DNA of 23,347 nt, taken from Acholeplasmataceae bacterium. Its GTDB lineage: Bacteria > Bacillota_I > Bacilli_A > Acholeplasmatales > Acholeplasmataceae. Under the pieces are notes generated by a model that worked only from the letters and a program-made list of their open reading frames with translations, had not been told where the DNA came from and did no database searches. The number at the start of each line of letters is the position of its first letter. Positions within the stretch are counted from its first letter, which is position 1. Shown here piece by piece: positions 1 to 6,412 of the stretch. The position numbers and the translations under genes are program-made. The stretch spans positions 1-23,347 of the forward strand of contig JAFGTI010000021.1 in the NCBI GenBank assembly GCA_016934175.1, written 5' to 3'.

Positions 1-25
1 ATAAAAAGACCCTCAAATGGGGGTC
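1..25 (-). terminator. Rho-independent terminator, minus strand
   Basis: Bases 8-14 (GACCCTC) pair with 19-25 (GGGGGTC), with one T-G wobble and an AAAT loop. Read on the minus strand the hairpin is followed by TTTTTAT, which runs to the window edge. The plus strand has no T tract after the hairpin, so this ends a minus-strand transcript, most simply that of the acyltransferase gene or of the structured RNA between them. Confidence 0.8.
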
Positions 26-82
26 GCCAGTAGCTAGCCTTGTAGGCGTAGGAGAAAAACCACGTCTTGAAGGCATGGATTT
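1..82 (-). ncRNA. GC-rich structured 3'UTR or small RNA, unidentified
   Basis: Between the acyltransferase stop codon and the minus-strand terminator lies a stretch much richer in GC than its surroundings: 34 of the 60 bases at 19-78. On the minus strand it can form a CCATG/CGTGG hairpin (pairing 74-78 with 60-64, needing a U-G pair that only the minus strand provides), a small GCC/GGC hairpin (37-47) and the terminator hairpin. I looked for matches to tmRNA, SRP RNA, 6S RNA, RNase P and common riboswitch motifs from memory and recognised none. It could be an independent small RNA or simply a structured 3' end. Confidence 0.35.
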
Positions 83-1348
83 TTATTGGACATCTAATTT
101 GGTTTCTAATTTAAATAATTCTTCAGTAGCGAAATGAAATTTTGTAATTGGATAATTTTGGTTAATTGGATACATATAATAAGTATCTTCCATAGTTGAG
201 AAACTTAGTCCATCTCCCCTACCGAAATAATCATATTCAATGTGGACGCCAAAATTAGCAATAACAGGTTTTTTGACATCTAAATTTTCTCCAATCAAGT
301 GGAACCCGTTTTTATTGTGAATGAGTTTACCTTTCCCAATTCTATAAAAACCCGTACTGTTAGGAAGCATATCAATATTGACTTCTAATTCGACGTGATA
401 TTGATTATTTATGATTTGGCTTCTTACTTCATTTCGTTCCCATTCAAACCAATCTGGAATATGAGAAAATAATGTCTTTCCGTTGACGTTATTTAATCTA
501 CCGAGGTCATCCATCTCATAAGTTTCTTGACATGATTTACACCATAGTTTATTACCTTTGCTCGTCATTTGATCTTCAGTTTTACAATGAGGACACATAT
601 AGAGAGGTTTATGAAGGTTTTCAGCTCTAAAAGGTTCTGTAATCCTCAGGTTTTCTTGAACTTGATAAGCATAATCATCATATTGGAATGCTTCTCTAAT
701 TCTTTGATTAATTTCATCAATACTCAATTGATCGATTTCTTCTTGAGTAATGATTAGGGTAAGGTCACTACTTGTATGCACTTTTCTAGGTTTAAGATTC
801 CAGAAGGGTTGTCTTAAATGATGTCCATGTGAGATGATTGTAGCAACTGGATGTTTCATTCTTTTGATTAATTTACCCAAACTATCTGGAAGCATAGAAG
901 TTGTTCCTACGAGAGAATATCTTGCTTCAGGATAAATTTGACATATAGTTTTGTTTACAACTAGACTATATTCAATTTGTCTTATTAATGCTGAATCACT
1001 CACGAATTTTCTTTTTAGGAAACAACCAACATTACGCATAATCTGTTCTCTACCAATATATCCATCAATAGCAACTATATAACTTGATCTTCTTGGAAAA
1101 ACCGCTCTTGTTGCTACTTTAAAATCTAAGAAACTATTATGATTACATAATAAAATATATGGACCTTTTAAGTTAGACATGTTGTGTTTTCTTATTTTTG
1201 AATGAACTGCAAATGTTTCAGGGAATGCTAGTACCCATGCTAAAACTTGTAAATACCATTTGGGTCTAATAGGCATTTTTTTCATATCAAATCTCGGCAT
1301 TGCTTTAACTTCATCTATATTTTTGTAGACAATGTCTGTTATTTTCAT
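83..1348 (-). CDS. PlsC-type 1-acylglycerol-3-phosphate acyltransferase with C-terminal zinc ribbon
   Basis: A 421-residue protein with the glycerolipid acyltransferase signature NHNSFLD (NHx4D; N69, H70, D75) after a hydrophobic N-terminal segment, followed by a PEAR motif that matches the family's EGxR-type block. This family transfers acyl groups to lysophosphatidate at the membrane. Residues 252-273 carry a four-cysteine zinc ribbon (CPHC at 252-255, CKSC at 270-273), then an extra C-terminal region of about 140 residues. Ordinary PlsC proteins are about 200-250 residues, so this is an enlarged form whose exact substrate is uncertain. I chose the ATG at 1346-1348 because AGAAGGG (1358-1364) lies nine bases upstream; an in-frame ATG at 1355-1357 abuts that site directly and is less likely. 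Confidence 0.82.
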   Translation of the reverse strand: MKITDIVYKNIDEVKAMPRFDMKKMPIRPKWYLQVLAWVLAFPETFAVHSKIRKHNMSNLKGPYILLCNHNSFLDFKVATRAVFPRRSSYIVAIDGYIGREQIMRNVGCFLKRKFVSDSALIRQIEYSLVVNKTICQIYPEARYSLVGTTSMLPDSLGKLIKRMKHPVATIISHGHHLRQPFWNLKPRKVHTSSDLTLIITQEEIDQLSIDEINQRIREAFQYDDYAYQVQENLRITEPFRAENLHKPLYMCPHCKTEDQMTSKGNKLWCKSCQETYEMDDLGRLNNVNGKTLFSHIPDWFEWERNEVRSQIINNQYHVELEVNIDMLPNSTGFYRIGKGKLIHNKNGFHLIGENLDVKKPVIANFGVHIEYDYFGRGDGLSFSTMEDTYYMYPINQNYPITKFHFATEELFKLETKLDVQ

Positions 1349-1382
1349 TTTGAGCATCCCTTCTAAAATAAAAAGTCTATTA

Positions 1383-1411
1383 TCTATAGCATATCACGAT
1401 ATGTGTTGGAA
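1383..1411 (-). promoter_or_regulatory. Possible promoter with palindrome in the spacer, for the acyltransferase gene
   Basis: On the minus strand, a weak -35 (TTCCAA, 1406-1411) and a -10 (TATAGA, 1383-1388) stand 17 bases apart. The spacer contains the perfect inverted repeat CATATC-AC-GATATG (1390-1403), a possible operator. The -35 match is poor, so the assignment is tentative. Confidence 0.3.
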
Positions 1412-1488
1412 TTATATATGTAAGTGAAGAAAAACTTGAATAGAAAATTCAATAATCCAACAATAAAATCAATATTAAAAGTGAATTA

Positions 1489-1516
1489 TTATTTACGAAT
1501 TCAAATAGAGTATAAT
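1489..1516 (+). promoter_or_regulatory. Probable promoter of the YcaQ-like gene
   Basis: A perfect TATAAT at 1511-1516 lies 35 bases before the start codon. The -35 is weak: TTATTT at 1489-1494 with a 16-base spacer is the best candidate. Confidence 0.4.
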
Positions 1517-1551
1517 GAATTTATAGATTACTGATTAAGGGAGAGCATCAG

Positions 1552-2703
1552 ATGAAGATAATTCATATGACAACTAAAGAGGCAAGAGATTTTATGGTCA
1601 GTTATCATTTAATCAATATTAAACAACAGCCAAGAGGAAAATCAGGACTTTTAGAAGTCTTTGATCGCATTAAATCTGTCCAATATGATCCATTAAATAT
1701 CGTTGGCAGAAACAGTGATTTAGTTTTGCAAGCAAGGATGCAGAATTACACCTCAGGATTACTAAATGATGCCCTCTATATAGATAGAACACTTATAGAT
1801 GCTTGGGATAAGCAAATGTGTATCTATCAAACTAAAGATTATCCATTCTTTAATGAAATACGTAGATTAAGAGGTATCGAAGCGATCCAAACACTTAAAT
1901 ACCGATTATCCATTGAAGCACTAGATTATATTGATGAAATTATTGAATATATCAGAGAAAAGGGACCCACATTTAGCTCTGAAATCAATCTTGGAGAAAC
2001 TAAAACACATAAATGGGGGAATACAAAACCATCAAGTGCAGCACTAGACTACTTATTACACATTGGGAAATTAGGTATTTATAAAAGGAAAAACACTCAG
2101 AAGCAATATGATTTAATAGAAAATCTTATTGATAAAAAGTATACTACATTGACTATAGATTATTCTGAAGATGATTTTATTGAATGGCATTTATTAAGAA
2201 GAATATCTTCTATGGGATTAGTATCATTAAAAAATGGTATCATGTGGTCTGGACATTTAATATCTGATCGAAAAATCAGGGATGAGCATATAGCAATCTT
2301 AGTAGAAAAAGAGATCATTACAAAAATAATCGTTGATGATATAGTTGAACCCCTATATTGTTTAACAACATCGCTTGAAAGACAGCAAACAATTCAAAAG
2401 AGAATATCATTCATTGCACCTTTAGATAACTTGATTTGGGATCGGAATCTAATTAAAAAATTATTCAATTTTGATTATACTTGGGAAGTTTATACACCGG
2501 CTGCCAAAAGAAAATATGGATATTATGTTTTACCGATATTATTTGGAAGTGAATTTATAGGAAGAATTGAATTTGATTTTAATAGAAGCTCTAAAGATTT
2601 GAAAGTAAAAAATATTTGGTGGGAAAATCATATTGAACCCACGAAACAAATATTAACGTATCTTGATCAGTCACTTGCCGATTTTTCAAGATATTTGCTT
2701 TAA
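1552..2703 (+). CDS. YcaQ/AlkX-family winged-helix DNA glycosylase
   Basis: A 383-residue protein of the HTH_42 (YcaQ/AlkZ) family. The diagnostic N-terminal block is present: SVQYDPLNI at 42-50, then GRNSDLVLQAR. In this family the catalytic Q-hydrophobic-[QD] motif separates AlkZ-type (QxQ) from YcaQ/AlkX-type (QxD) enzymes; here it is Q44-Y45-D46, so the YcaQ/AlkX type is expected. Known members unhook nitrogen-mustard interstrand crosslinks or remove alkylated bases in base-excision repair. Length agrees with the family (about 370-410). The ATG at 1552 is preceded by GGGAG eight bases upstream. It appears to be a single-gene unit; no U-tailed terminator follows. Family is confident, lesion preference is inference. 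Confidence 0.85.
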   Translation: MKIIHMTTKEARDFMVSYHLINIKQQPRGKSGLLEVFDRIKSVQYDPLNIVGRNSDLVLQARMQNYTSGLLNDALYIDRTLIDAWDKQMCIYQTKDYPFFNEIRRLRGIEAIQTLKYRLSIEALDYIDEIIEYIREKGPTFSSEINLGETKTHKWGNTKPSSAALDYLLHIGKLGIYKRKNTQKQYDLIENLIDKKYTTLTIDYSEDDFIEWHLLRRISSMGLVSLKNGIMWSGHLISDRKIRDEHIAILVEKEIITKIIVDDIVEPLYCLTTSLERQQTIQKRISFIAPLDNLIWDRNLIKKLFNFDYTWEVYTPAAKRKYGYYVLPILFGSEFIGRIEFDFNRSSKDLKVKNIWWENHIEPTKQILTYLDQSLADFSRYLL

Positions 2704-2733
2704 GCAATCGAGAAATAAAATGCTTCAATTGTA

Positions 2734-2800
2734 AGTTATATAAATAACAAATAGTCACTGTATATACCTGATGGTATGTAGAGTGTTTATTTATATAACT
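2734..2800. repeat. Long imperfect palindrome (cruciform or RNA hairpin)
   Basis: A perfect 14-bp inverted repeat (2734-2747 with 2787-2800, AGTTATATAAATAA) encloses a further nested stem: CACT (2756-2759) with AGTG (2782-2785), and ATACC (2764-2768) with GGTAT (2773-2777) around a TGAT loop. No T tract follows on either strand, so it does not look like a normal terminator. It could be a hairpin at the 3' end of the YcaQ-like transcript, or a small non-autonomous inserted element. Confidence 0.55.
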
Positions 2801-2862
2801 ATTTAGATAAAACAGCTGAAAAACAAATTTTGTACATTCAACGAAAAGTTTTTAATTAAAGA

Positions 2863-2891
2863 TTGACATGTCGTGAAATAAGGATTACAAT
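2863..2891 (+). promoter_or_regulatory. Strong sigma-A-type promoter of the DUF134 gene
   Basis: TTGACA (2863-2868) and TACAAT (2886-2891) are separated by exactly 17 bases, giving a predicted start near 2898, about 35 bases upstream of the DUF134 start codon. Confidence 0.82.
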
Positions 2892-2901
2892 AATAGTTGA
2901 A

Positions 2902-2917
2902 ATGGGCATATGCTCAT
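2902..2917. promoter_or_regulatory. Palindromic operator candidate at the DUF134 transcription start
   Basis: ATGGGCATATGCTCAT is a 16-bp palindrome with one mismatched pair (ATGnGCATATGCnCAT), centred about 12 bases after the predicted transcription start. A bound protein here would block transcription, fitting autoregulation by the DUF134 helix-turn-helix protein encoded immediately downstream. Regulation is inference. Confidence 0.5.
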
Positions 2918-2931
2918 AAAAAGGAGTTCTT

Positions 2932-3291
2932 ATGCCTAGACCAACGATCAGACGTAAGGTATGTTGTTTACCGGAAGTGAATTTATTTGGACCTTTAATT
3001 TCTAATCCTAGTAAAAGAGAAATAATCTATATGACAGTAGAAGAATATGAAAGTATAAGAATCATTGATTTTATTGGAAAAAATCAAGAAATTTGTGCAG
3101 ATGAAATGCATGTTTCTAGAGCAACAGCTCAACGAATCTATTATGCTGCAAAACAAAAAATAGCTGAAGCATTAGTCAATGGGAAAATTCTTAAAATTGA
3201 AGGTGGAAATTATCGACTTTGCAATGTAGATGATGAAGAGTTTGGAAAATGCCCACATTGCCCATATAAAGGTTCTATTATTCAAGATTAG
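2932..3291 (+). CDS. DUF134 (UPF0251) family DNA-binding regulator
   Basis: A 119-residue protein with the UPF0251 layout: N-terminal basic RPTIRRKVCCLP segment, a conserved VEEYESIRIID block (about 37-47), a helix-turn-helix resembling sigma-70 region 4 (about 50-82, with MHVSRATAQRIYYAAKQKIA), and a short cysteine-containing tail (GKCPHCPY). The family is small and poorly characterised; members are predicted DNA-binding proteins often found beside NifX/NifB-type iron-cluster proteins, exactly as here. Start: AAGGAG eight bases upstream of ATG 2932. The four or more cysteines suggest a bound metal or Fe-S cluster as a signal, which is inference. It is followed after 146 bp by the NifX-like gene. 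Confidence 0.85.
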   Translation: MPRPTIRRKVCCLPEVNLFGPLISNPSKREIIYMTVEEYESIRIIDFIGKNQEICADEMHVSRATAQRIYYAAKQKIAEALVNGKILKIEGGNYRLCNVDDEEFGKCPHCPYKGSIIQD

Positions 3292-3316
3292 ACTTCGCAA
3301 TCATTGCGAATATAAT
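3288..3316 (+). promoter_or_regulatory. Perfect 17-bp palindrome ahead of a TATAAT box, upstream of the NifX-like gene
   Basis: TTCGCAATCATTGCGAA (3294-3310) is a perfect inverted repeat with 7-bp arms. It ends one base before TATAAT (3311-3316). A 17-base spacing would place the -35 at 3288-3293 (TTAGAC, poor match), so the palindrome fills the whole spacer. That geometry suits an operator, and a poor -35 would suit an activator. A terminator for the DUF134 gene is less likely because no T tract follows. Confidence 0.5.
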
Positions 3317-3437
3317 ATAGTAAATGTGTTAGATTTAATATCTTGTTTTATGGGTAATTACTTCCCTTGTTTTTAACATGTAAAAAAATAGGTAATCGTT
3401 ATTTAAAAAAATATCATATAAATTGAGGAGCTTTAAA

Positions 3438-3815
3438 ATGAAAATTGCAATTGCATGTACAACAGGATTAGTCTCAGATCATTTTGGTCATTCAGATTCA
3501 TTCGAAATTTATTCAGTTAATAGTCAAGAACGTGTATTTATTGAATCACTTCAAAGTCCTGAACACCAACATGGATCATATCCAGCTTTTTTGAAAATGA
3601 ATGGTGTAGAAACATTGATATGTGGAACAATTGGTAGGGGAGCAATTCAACATATGAATGCTCATAAAATAGAAGTTATTTCAGGTGTTTCAGGAAAAAT
3701 TAGTGAAATCCTTGATTTGTTTACTCAAAAGAAACTAGCTTCAAGTGACGCTATATGTAGCGGACATGACCACGATCACGATCATAATCATGAATGTCAT
3801 CATGATAAAAAATAA
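3438..3815 (+). CDS. NifX/NifB-family iron-molybdenum cluster-binding-like protein with His-rich tail
   Basis: A 125-residue protein of the dinitrogenase iron-molybdenum cofactor family (NifX/NafY/NifB C-terminal fold). The start MKIAIACTTGLVSDHFGHS and the later ETLICGTIGRGAIQHM are typical. Family members bind iron-sulfur clusters or cofactor precursors; many occur in organisms that do not fix nitrogen and have unknown roles. The last 20 residues are extremely rich in His and Asp (GHDHDHDHNHECHHDKK), a likely metal-binding extension. The ATG at 3438 is chosen because GAGGAG (3425-3430) stands seven bases upstream; an upstream in-frame TTG at 3423 overlaps that ribosome site and is rejected. 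Twelve bases separate it from the flavoprotein gene, so the two are probably co-transcribed. Confidence 0.85.
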   Translation: MKIAIACTTGLVSDHFGHSDSFEIYSVNSQERVFIESLQSPEHQHGSYPAFLKMNGVETLICGTIGRGAIQHMNAHKIEVISGVSGKISEILDLFTQKKLASSDAICSGHDHDHDHNHECHHDKK

Positions 3816-3827
3816 GGAGAGAGCAAA

Positions 3828-5174
3828 ATGAAAGAAAAGACAGACATTTTAGTCATTGGCGGAAGTGCAGCTGGATTAGTTGCAGCAATGACTGCAAAAT
3901 CGAATTATAAAGACAAAAAAGTCGTTTTAATTCGTAAAGAAGAAAAGGTAATGATTCCATGCGGAATTCCTTACATTTTTGGTACATTGGAAAGTTCTGA
4001 ACAAAATATTCTTCCCGATGGCGGATTAATCAACTTGGGTGTAGAAATAAAAGTTGATACAGTTATTAGTATTAATTCAACTGAAAAAATGTGCACCACT
4101 GTTGGTGGGCTATCAATTAGCTATGATAAATTGATTATAGCTACAGGGTCTCAACCTGCAAAACCAGGATGGTTAAAAGGCAGTGATTTGGATCATGTGT
4201 ACACAATTCCTAAAAACAAGATTTATTTAGATGAACTAGTAAGTCAACTGAAAACATATAAACATGTGACTGTTGTAGGAGCAGGGTTTATTGGTGTTGA
4301 GGTTTCTGATGAACTTAATAAACGTGGACTTGCAGTATCATTAATAGAAAAAGAATCTCATATTTTGGCATTAGCATTTGATCCGGATATCGCAATTGAA
4401 GCTGAATCTATCCTTAAACAAAGAGGTGTTAATGTATTAAGTGGTGTAAGTATTAAAGAAATTCAAGGAAAAGGAAAAGTCTCTAGTGTACTTTTGAGTG
4501 ATGGAAGAAATATCGAGACTGATGCAGTTATTTTATCAATGGGCTATCATCCCAATGCGCAATTAGCTCAAGCATCAGGAATTCATATCAATGAAAAAGG
4601 TTTTATTGTTGTTGATGAATTTTTAAGAACAAATATTCCAGATATTTATGCAGCTGGGGATTGTGCTGAAAAACGTGATTTTGCTACAAATAAGATATCA
4701 ACGACGATGTTAGCATCAACAGCGTGCGCTGAAGCTAGAGTTGCAGCATTGAATTTATATAAGATCTCAACAGTTCGTAAATTCAAAGGAACTATCGGTA
4801 TTTACTCAACAAATATTGGGGACTCATCATTTGGAGTGGCTGGATTGACTGAAGAAGCTGCACAAAAAGAAGGATTTAATTTTGTTACAGGTAAATTTGC
4901 AGGTATTGATCGTCATCCTGGAAAATTGAACAACCCACATAAACAAATCGTAAAATTAATCGTATCTAAAGAGTGTGGAAGAATACTTGGCGGATCCGTA
5001 TTAGGAGGTGTAAGTGCAGGAGAGTTAACGAATGTTATTGGTTTTATCATTCAAGGTGGTATGACTATTTCGGACTTACTTGTTTCTCAAATTGGGACAC
5101 AACCTATGCTTACAGCTTCACCCGCAGCATATCCACTAATCAAAGCTGCTGAGGCTGCATCAAAAAATTTATAA
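3828..5174 (+). CDS. FAD-dependent pyridine nucleotide-disulfide oxidoreductase (CoA-disulfide reductase / NADH oxidase-like)
   Basis: A 448-residue flavoprotein. It has an N-terminal FAD dinucleotide fold (VIGGSAAGLVAA, 9-20), a single redox cysteine C45 in IPCGIPY, ATG motif LIIATGSQP (102-110), an NAD(P)H fold with GAGFIGVE (151-158), the second FAD motif IYAAGDCAE (about 270-280), and a C-terminal dimerisation domain. One active-site cysteine at this place is characteristic of CoA-disulfide reductases, NADH oxidases/peroxidases and persulfide reductases rather than of the two-cysteine glutathione-reductase type. No C-terminal rhodanese domain is present. Substrate cannot be set from sequence alone; linkage to the NifX-like protein hints at sulfur or iron-sulfur metabolism. 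Start has GGAGAG upstream; a strong terminator follows. Confidence 0.82.
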   Translation: MKEKTDILVIGGSAAGLVAAMTAKSNYKDKKVVLIRKEEKVMIPCGIPYIFGTLESSEQNILPDGGLINLGVEIKVDTVISINSTEKMCTTVGGLSISYDKLIIATGSQPAKPGWLKGSDLDHVYTIPKNKIYLDELVSQLKTYKHVTVVGAGFIGVEVSDELNKRGLAVSLIEKESHILALAFDPDIAIEAESILKQRGVNVLSGVSIKEIQGKGKVSSVLLSDGRNIETDAVILSMGYHPNAQLAQASGIHINEKGFIVVDEFLRTNIPDIYAAGDCAEKRDFATNKISTTMLASTACAEARVAALNLYKISTVRKFKGTIGIYSTNIGDSSFGVAGLTEEAAQKEGFNFVTGKFAGIDRHPGKLNNPHKQIVKLIVSKECGRILGGSVLGGVSAGELTNVIGFIIQGGMTISDLLVSQIGTQPMLTASPAAYPLIKAAEAASKNL

Positions 5175-5199
5175 TTTAAGTTGAAAAAAATATTAATAT

Positions 5200-5231
5200 A
5201 AAACGTTCCAATGTGGGACGTTTTATATTTT
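5200..5231 (+). terminator. Rho-independent terminator after the flavoprotein gene
   Basis: Ten-base-pair stem AAAACGTTCC (5200-5209) with GGGACGTTTT (5215-5224), one wobble, five-base loop, then a T-rich tract. It ends the DUF134/NifX/flavoprotein unit. Confidence 0.88.
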
Positions 5232-5294
5232 ATAAAGCAAAGCAATAAATAACTAATTTAATCAATTGAAAATATAATGCCAATTAACCCAATA

Positions 5295-5327
5295 ATCATG
5301 ACATATATGAACCATTCATGATATAAT
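5295..5327 (+). promoter_or_regulatory. Promoter with flanking inverted repeat, upstream of the ABC-2 exporter
   Basis: ATGACA (5298-5303) and TATAAT (5322-5327) are spaced by 18 bases. The arms ATCATGA (5295-5301) and TCATGAT (5316-5322) form an inverted repeat overlapping the -35 and the edge of the -10, so a repressor could cover the promoter. The predicted transcript would have a leader of about 170 bases. Confidence 0.5.
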
Positions 5328-5506
5328 TTGATTAATAAATCATTAGTATACTATTATATAACTATCAACAAATAGTTACTTTTTTATGATGTAAGATTGC
5401 CATCTTTAAATAAAGGATACAAAATTACCCTAAGTTTGAATATGATGATAAAAAGAAAGGAAAATATACCTGCTCGTTATAAAAATGGCAAGTATAGAAA
5501 AATTCA

Positions 5507-6412
5507 ATGGACTGGATTGTAAGAGTAGAAAATTTAGTAAAACATTATGGAGAAGTATTAGCAGTAGATGACATTTCTTTTACGATAAAAAGAGGGAGTT
5601 TATTTGCATTTCTAGGACCTAATGGAGCAGGGAAATCAACAACAATTAATATAATGACAACTCTTTTAGATGCTGATAGTGGGCAAGTATATTTAAATGA
5701 AAGTACTGATGAAACTTATTTTAGAAATAAAATAGGTGTTGTTTTTCAAGGTAATGTATTAGATGATTTTTTAACTGTCAAAGAAAATCTCATTTATCGT
5801 GGATCGTTATATCAAGAAAAGAAATCAGAAGTAAAAAAGAGATATGAGGAATTAAGGGAATATCTTCATCTTGAGGAATTTGAGAACCAAAGATTCATTA
5901 CTTTATCAGGAGGACAAAAAAGAAGAACTGAAATTGCACGTGCACTTTTCTCTAATCCTGAGATACTATTACTCGATGAACCCACAACTGGACTTGATCC
6001 TGAAACAAGACAGGTTGTTTGGAAGGTAATTGATGACCTTAAGAAAAAACATGGATTAACTATATTTTTAACTACACATTATATGGAAGAAGCAGCAAAT
6101 GCAGATCATGTAGTAATTATACATAAAGGGAAAATCGTTGCTCAAGGAACTCCTGCTGAACTAAAGGATGCATATAGTTATGATAGATTAAAAATAGTTC
6201 CTTTGAATAGAGAAAAACTGATAAAAGTTTTAAACGACCAAAAAAGGGAATATGAAAAAATAGCTGATCAATATATTATTCCTGTTTTAGATCCAAAGGA
6301 TTCGATAGGACTTATCGATTTACTTAAGGATAATATTAAACAATATGAAGTTCTAATGGGAACAATGGATGATGTGTTTATTAAAGTTATTGGAGGTGAA
6401 AATCATGTATGA
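5507..6412 (+). CDS. ABC transporter ATP-binding protein (DrrA/CcmA-type, ABC-2 exporter)
   Basis: A 301-residue ATPase with all nucleotide-binding motifs: Walker A GPNGAGKST (37-45), signature LSGGQ (133-137), Walker B LLLDEP with D157 and E158, and the switch histidine H191 in TTHYMEEA. Spacing and sequence fit the DrrA/CcmA-type subfamily that powers ABC-2 exporters, with a C-terminal extension of about 80 residues typical of the group. Cargo (drug, lipid, peptide) is unknown; there is no adjacent regulator or substrate gene. The ATG at 5507 has no convincing Shine-Dalgarno sequence, but the homology begins right there (VENLVKHYG). The gene overlaps the next by eight bases. Confidence 0.88.
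   Translation: MDWIVRVENLVKHYGEVLAVDDISFTIKRGSLFAFLGPNGAGKSTTINIMTTLLDADSGQVYLNESTDETYFRNKIGVVFQGNVLDDFLTVKENLIYRGSLYQEKKSEVKKRYEELREYLHLEEFENQRFITLSGGQKRRTEIARALFSNPEILLLDEPTTGLDPETRQVVWKVIDDLKKKHGLTIFLTTHYMEEAANADHVVIIHKGKIVAQGTPAELKDAYSYDRLKIVPLNREKLIKVLNDQKREYEKIADQYIIPVLDPKDSIGLIDLLKDNIKQYEVLMGTMDDVFIKVIGGENHV

Larger units (their letters stand above)
5175..5506. other. 332-bp AT-rich intergenic region
   Basis: It holds the terminator at 5200-5231, a candidate promoter with inverted repeats (5295-5327), and a 26-codon open frame (5442-5522) with no ribosome site that runs into the start of the ABC ATPase gene. I see no further gene or RNA. Confidence 0.6.

Noticed and set aside
2707..2725. 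AAGCA/TGCTT pair after the YcaQ-like gene as a terminator
   Set aside because: Five base pairs with a long loop and no T tract.
3423..3437. In-frame TTG start before the NifX-like gene
   Set aside because: Its codons spell the ribosome site GAGGAG; homology begins at MKIAIA.
3755..3800. Tandem GACCACGATCACGATCA-like repeats as a DNA repeat element
   Set aside because: They are simply codons of the His-Asp tail of the NifX-like protein.
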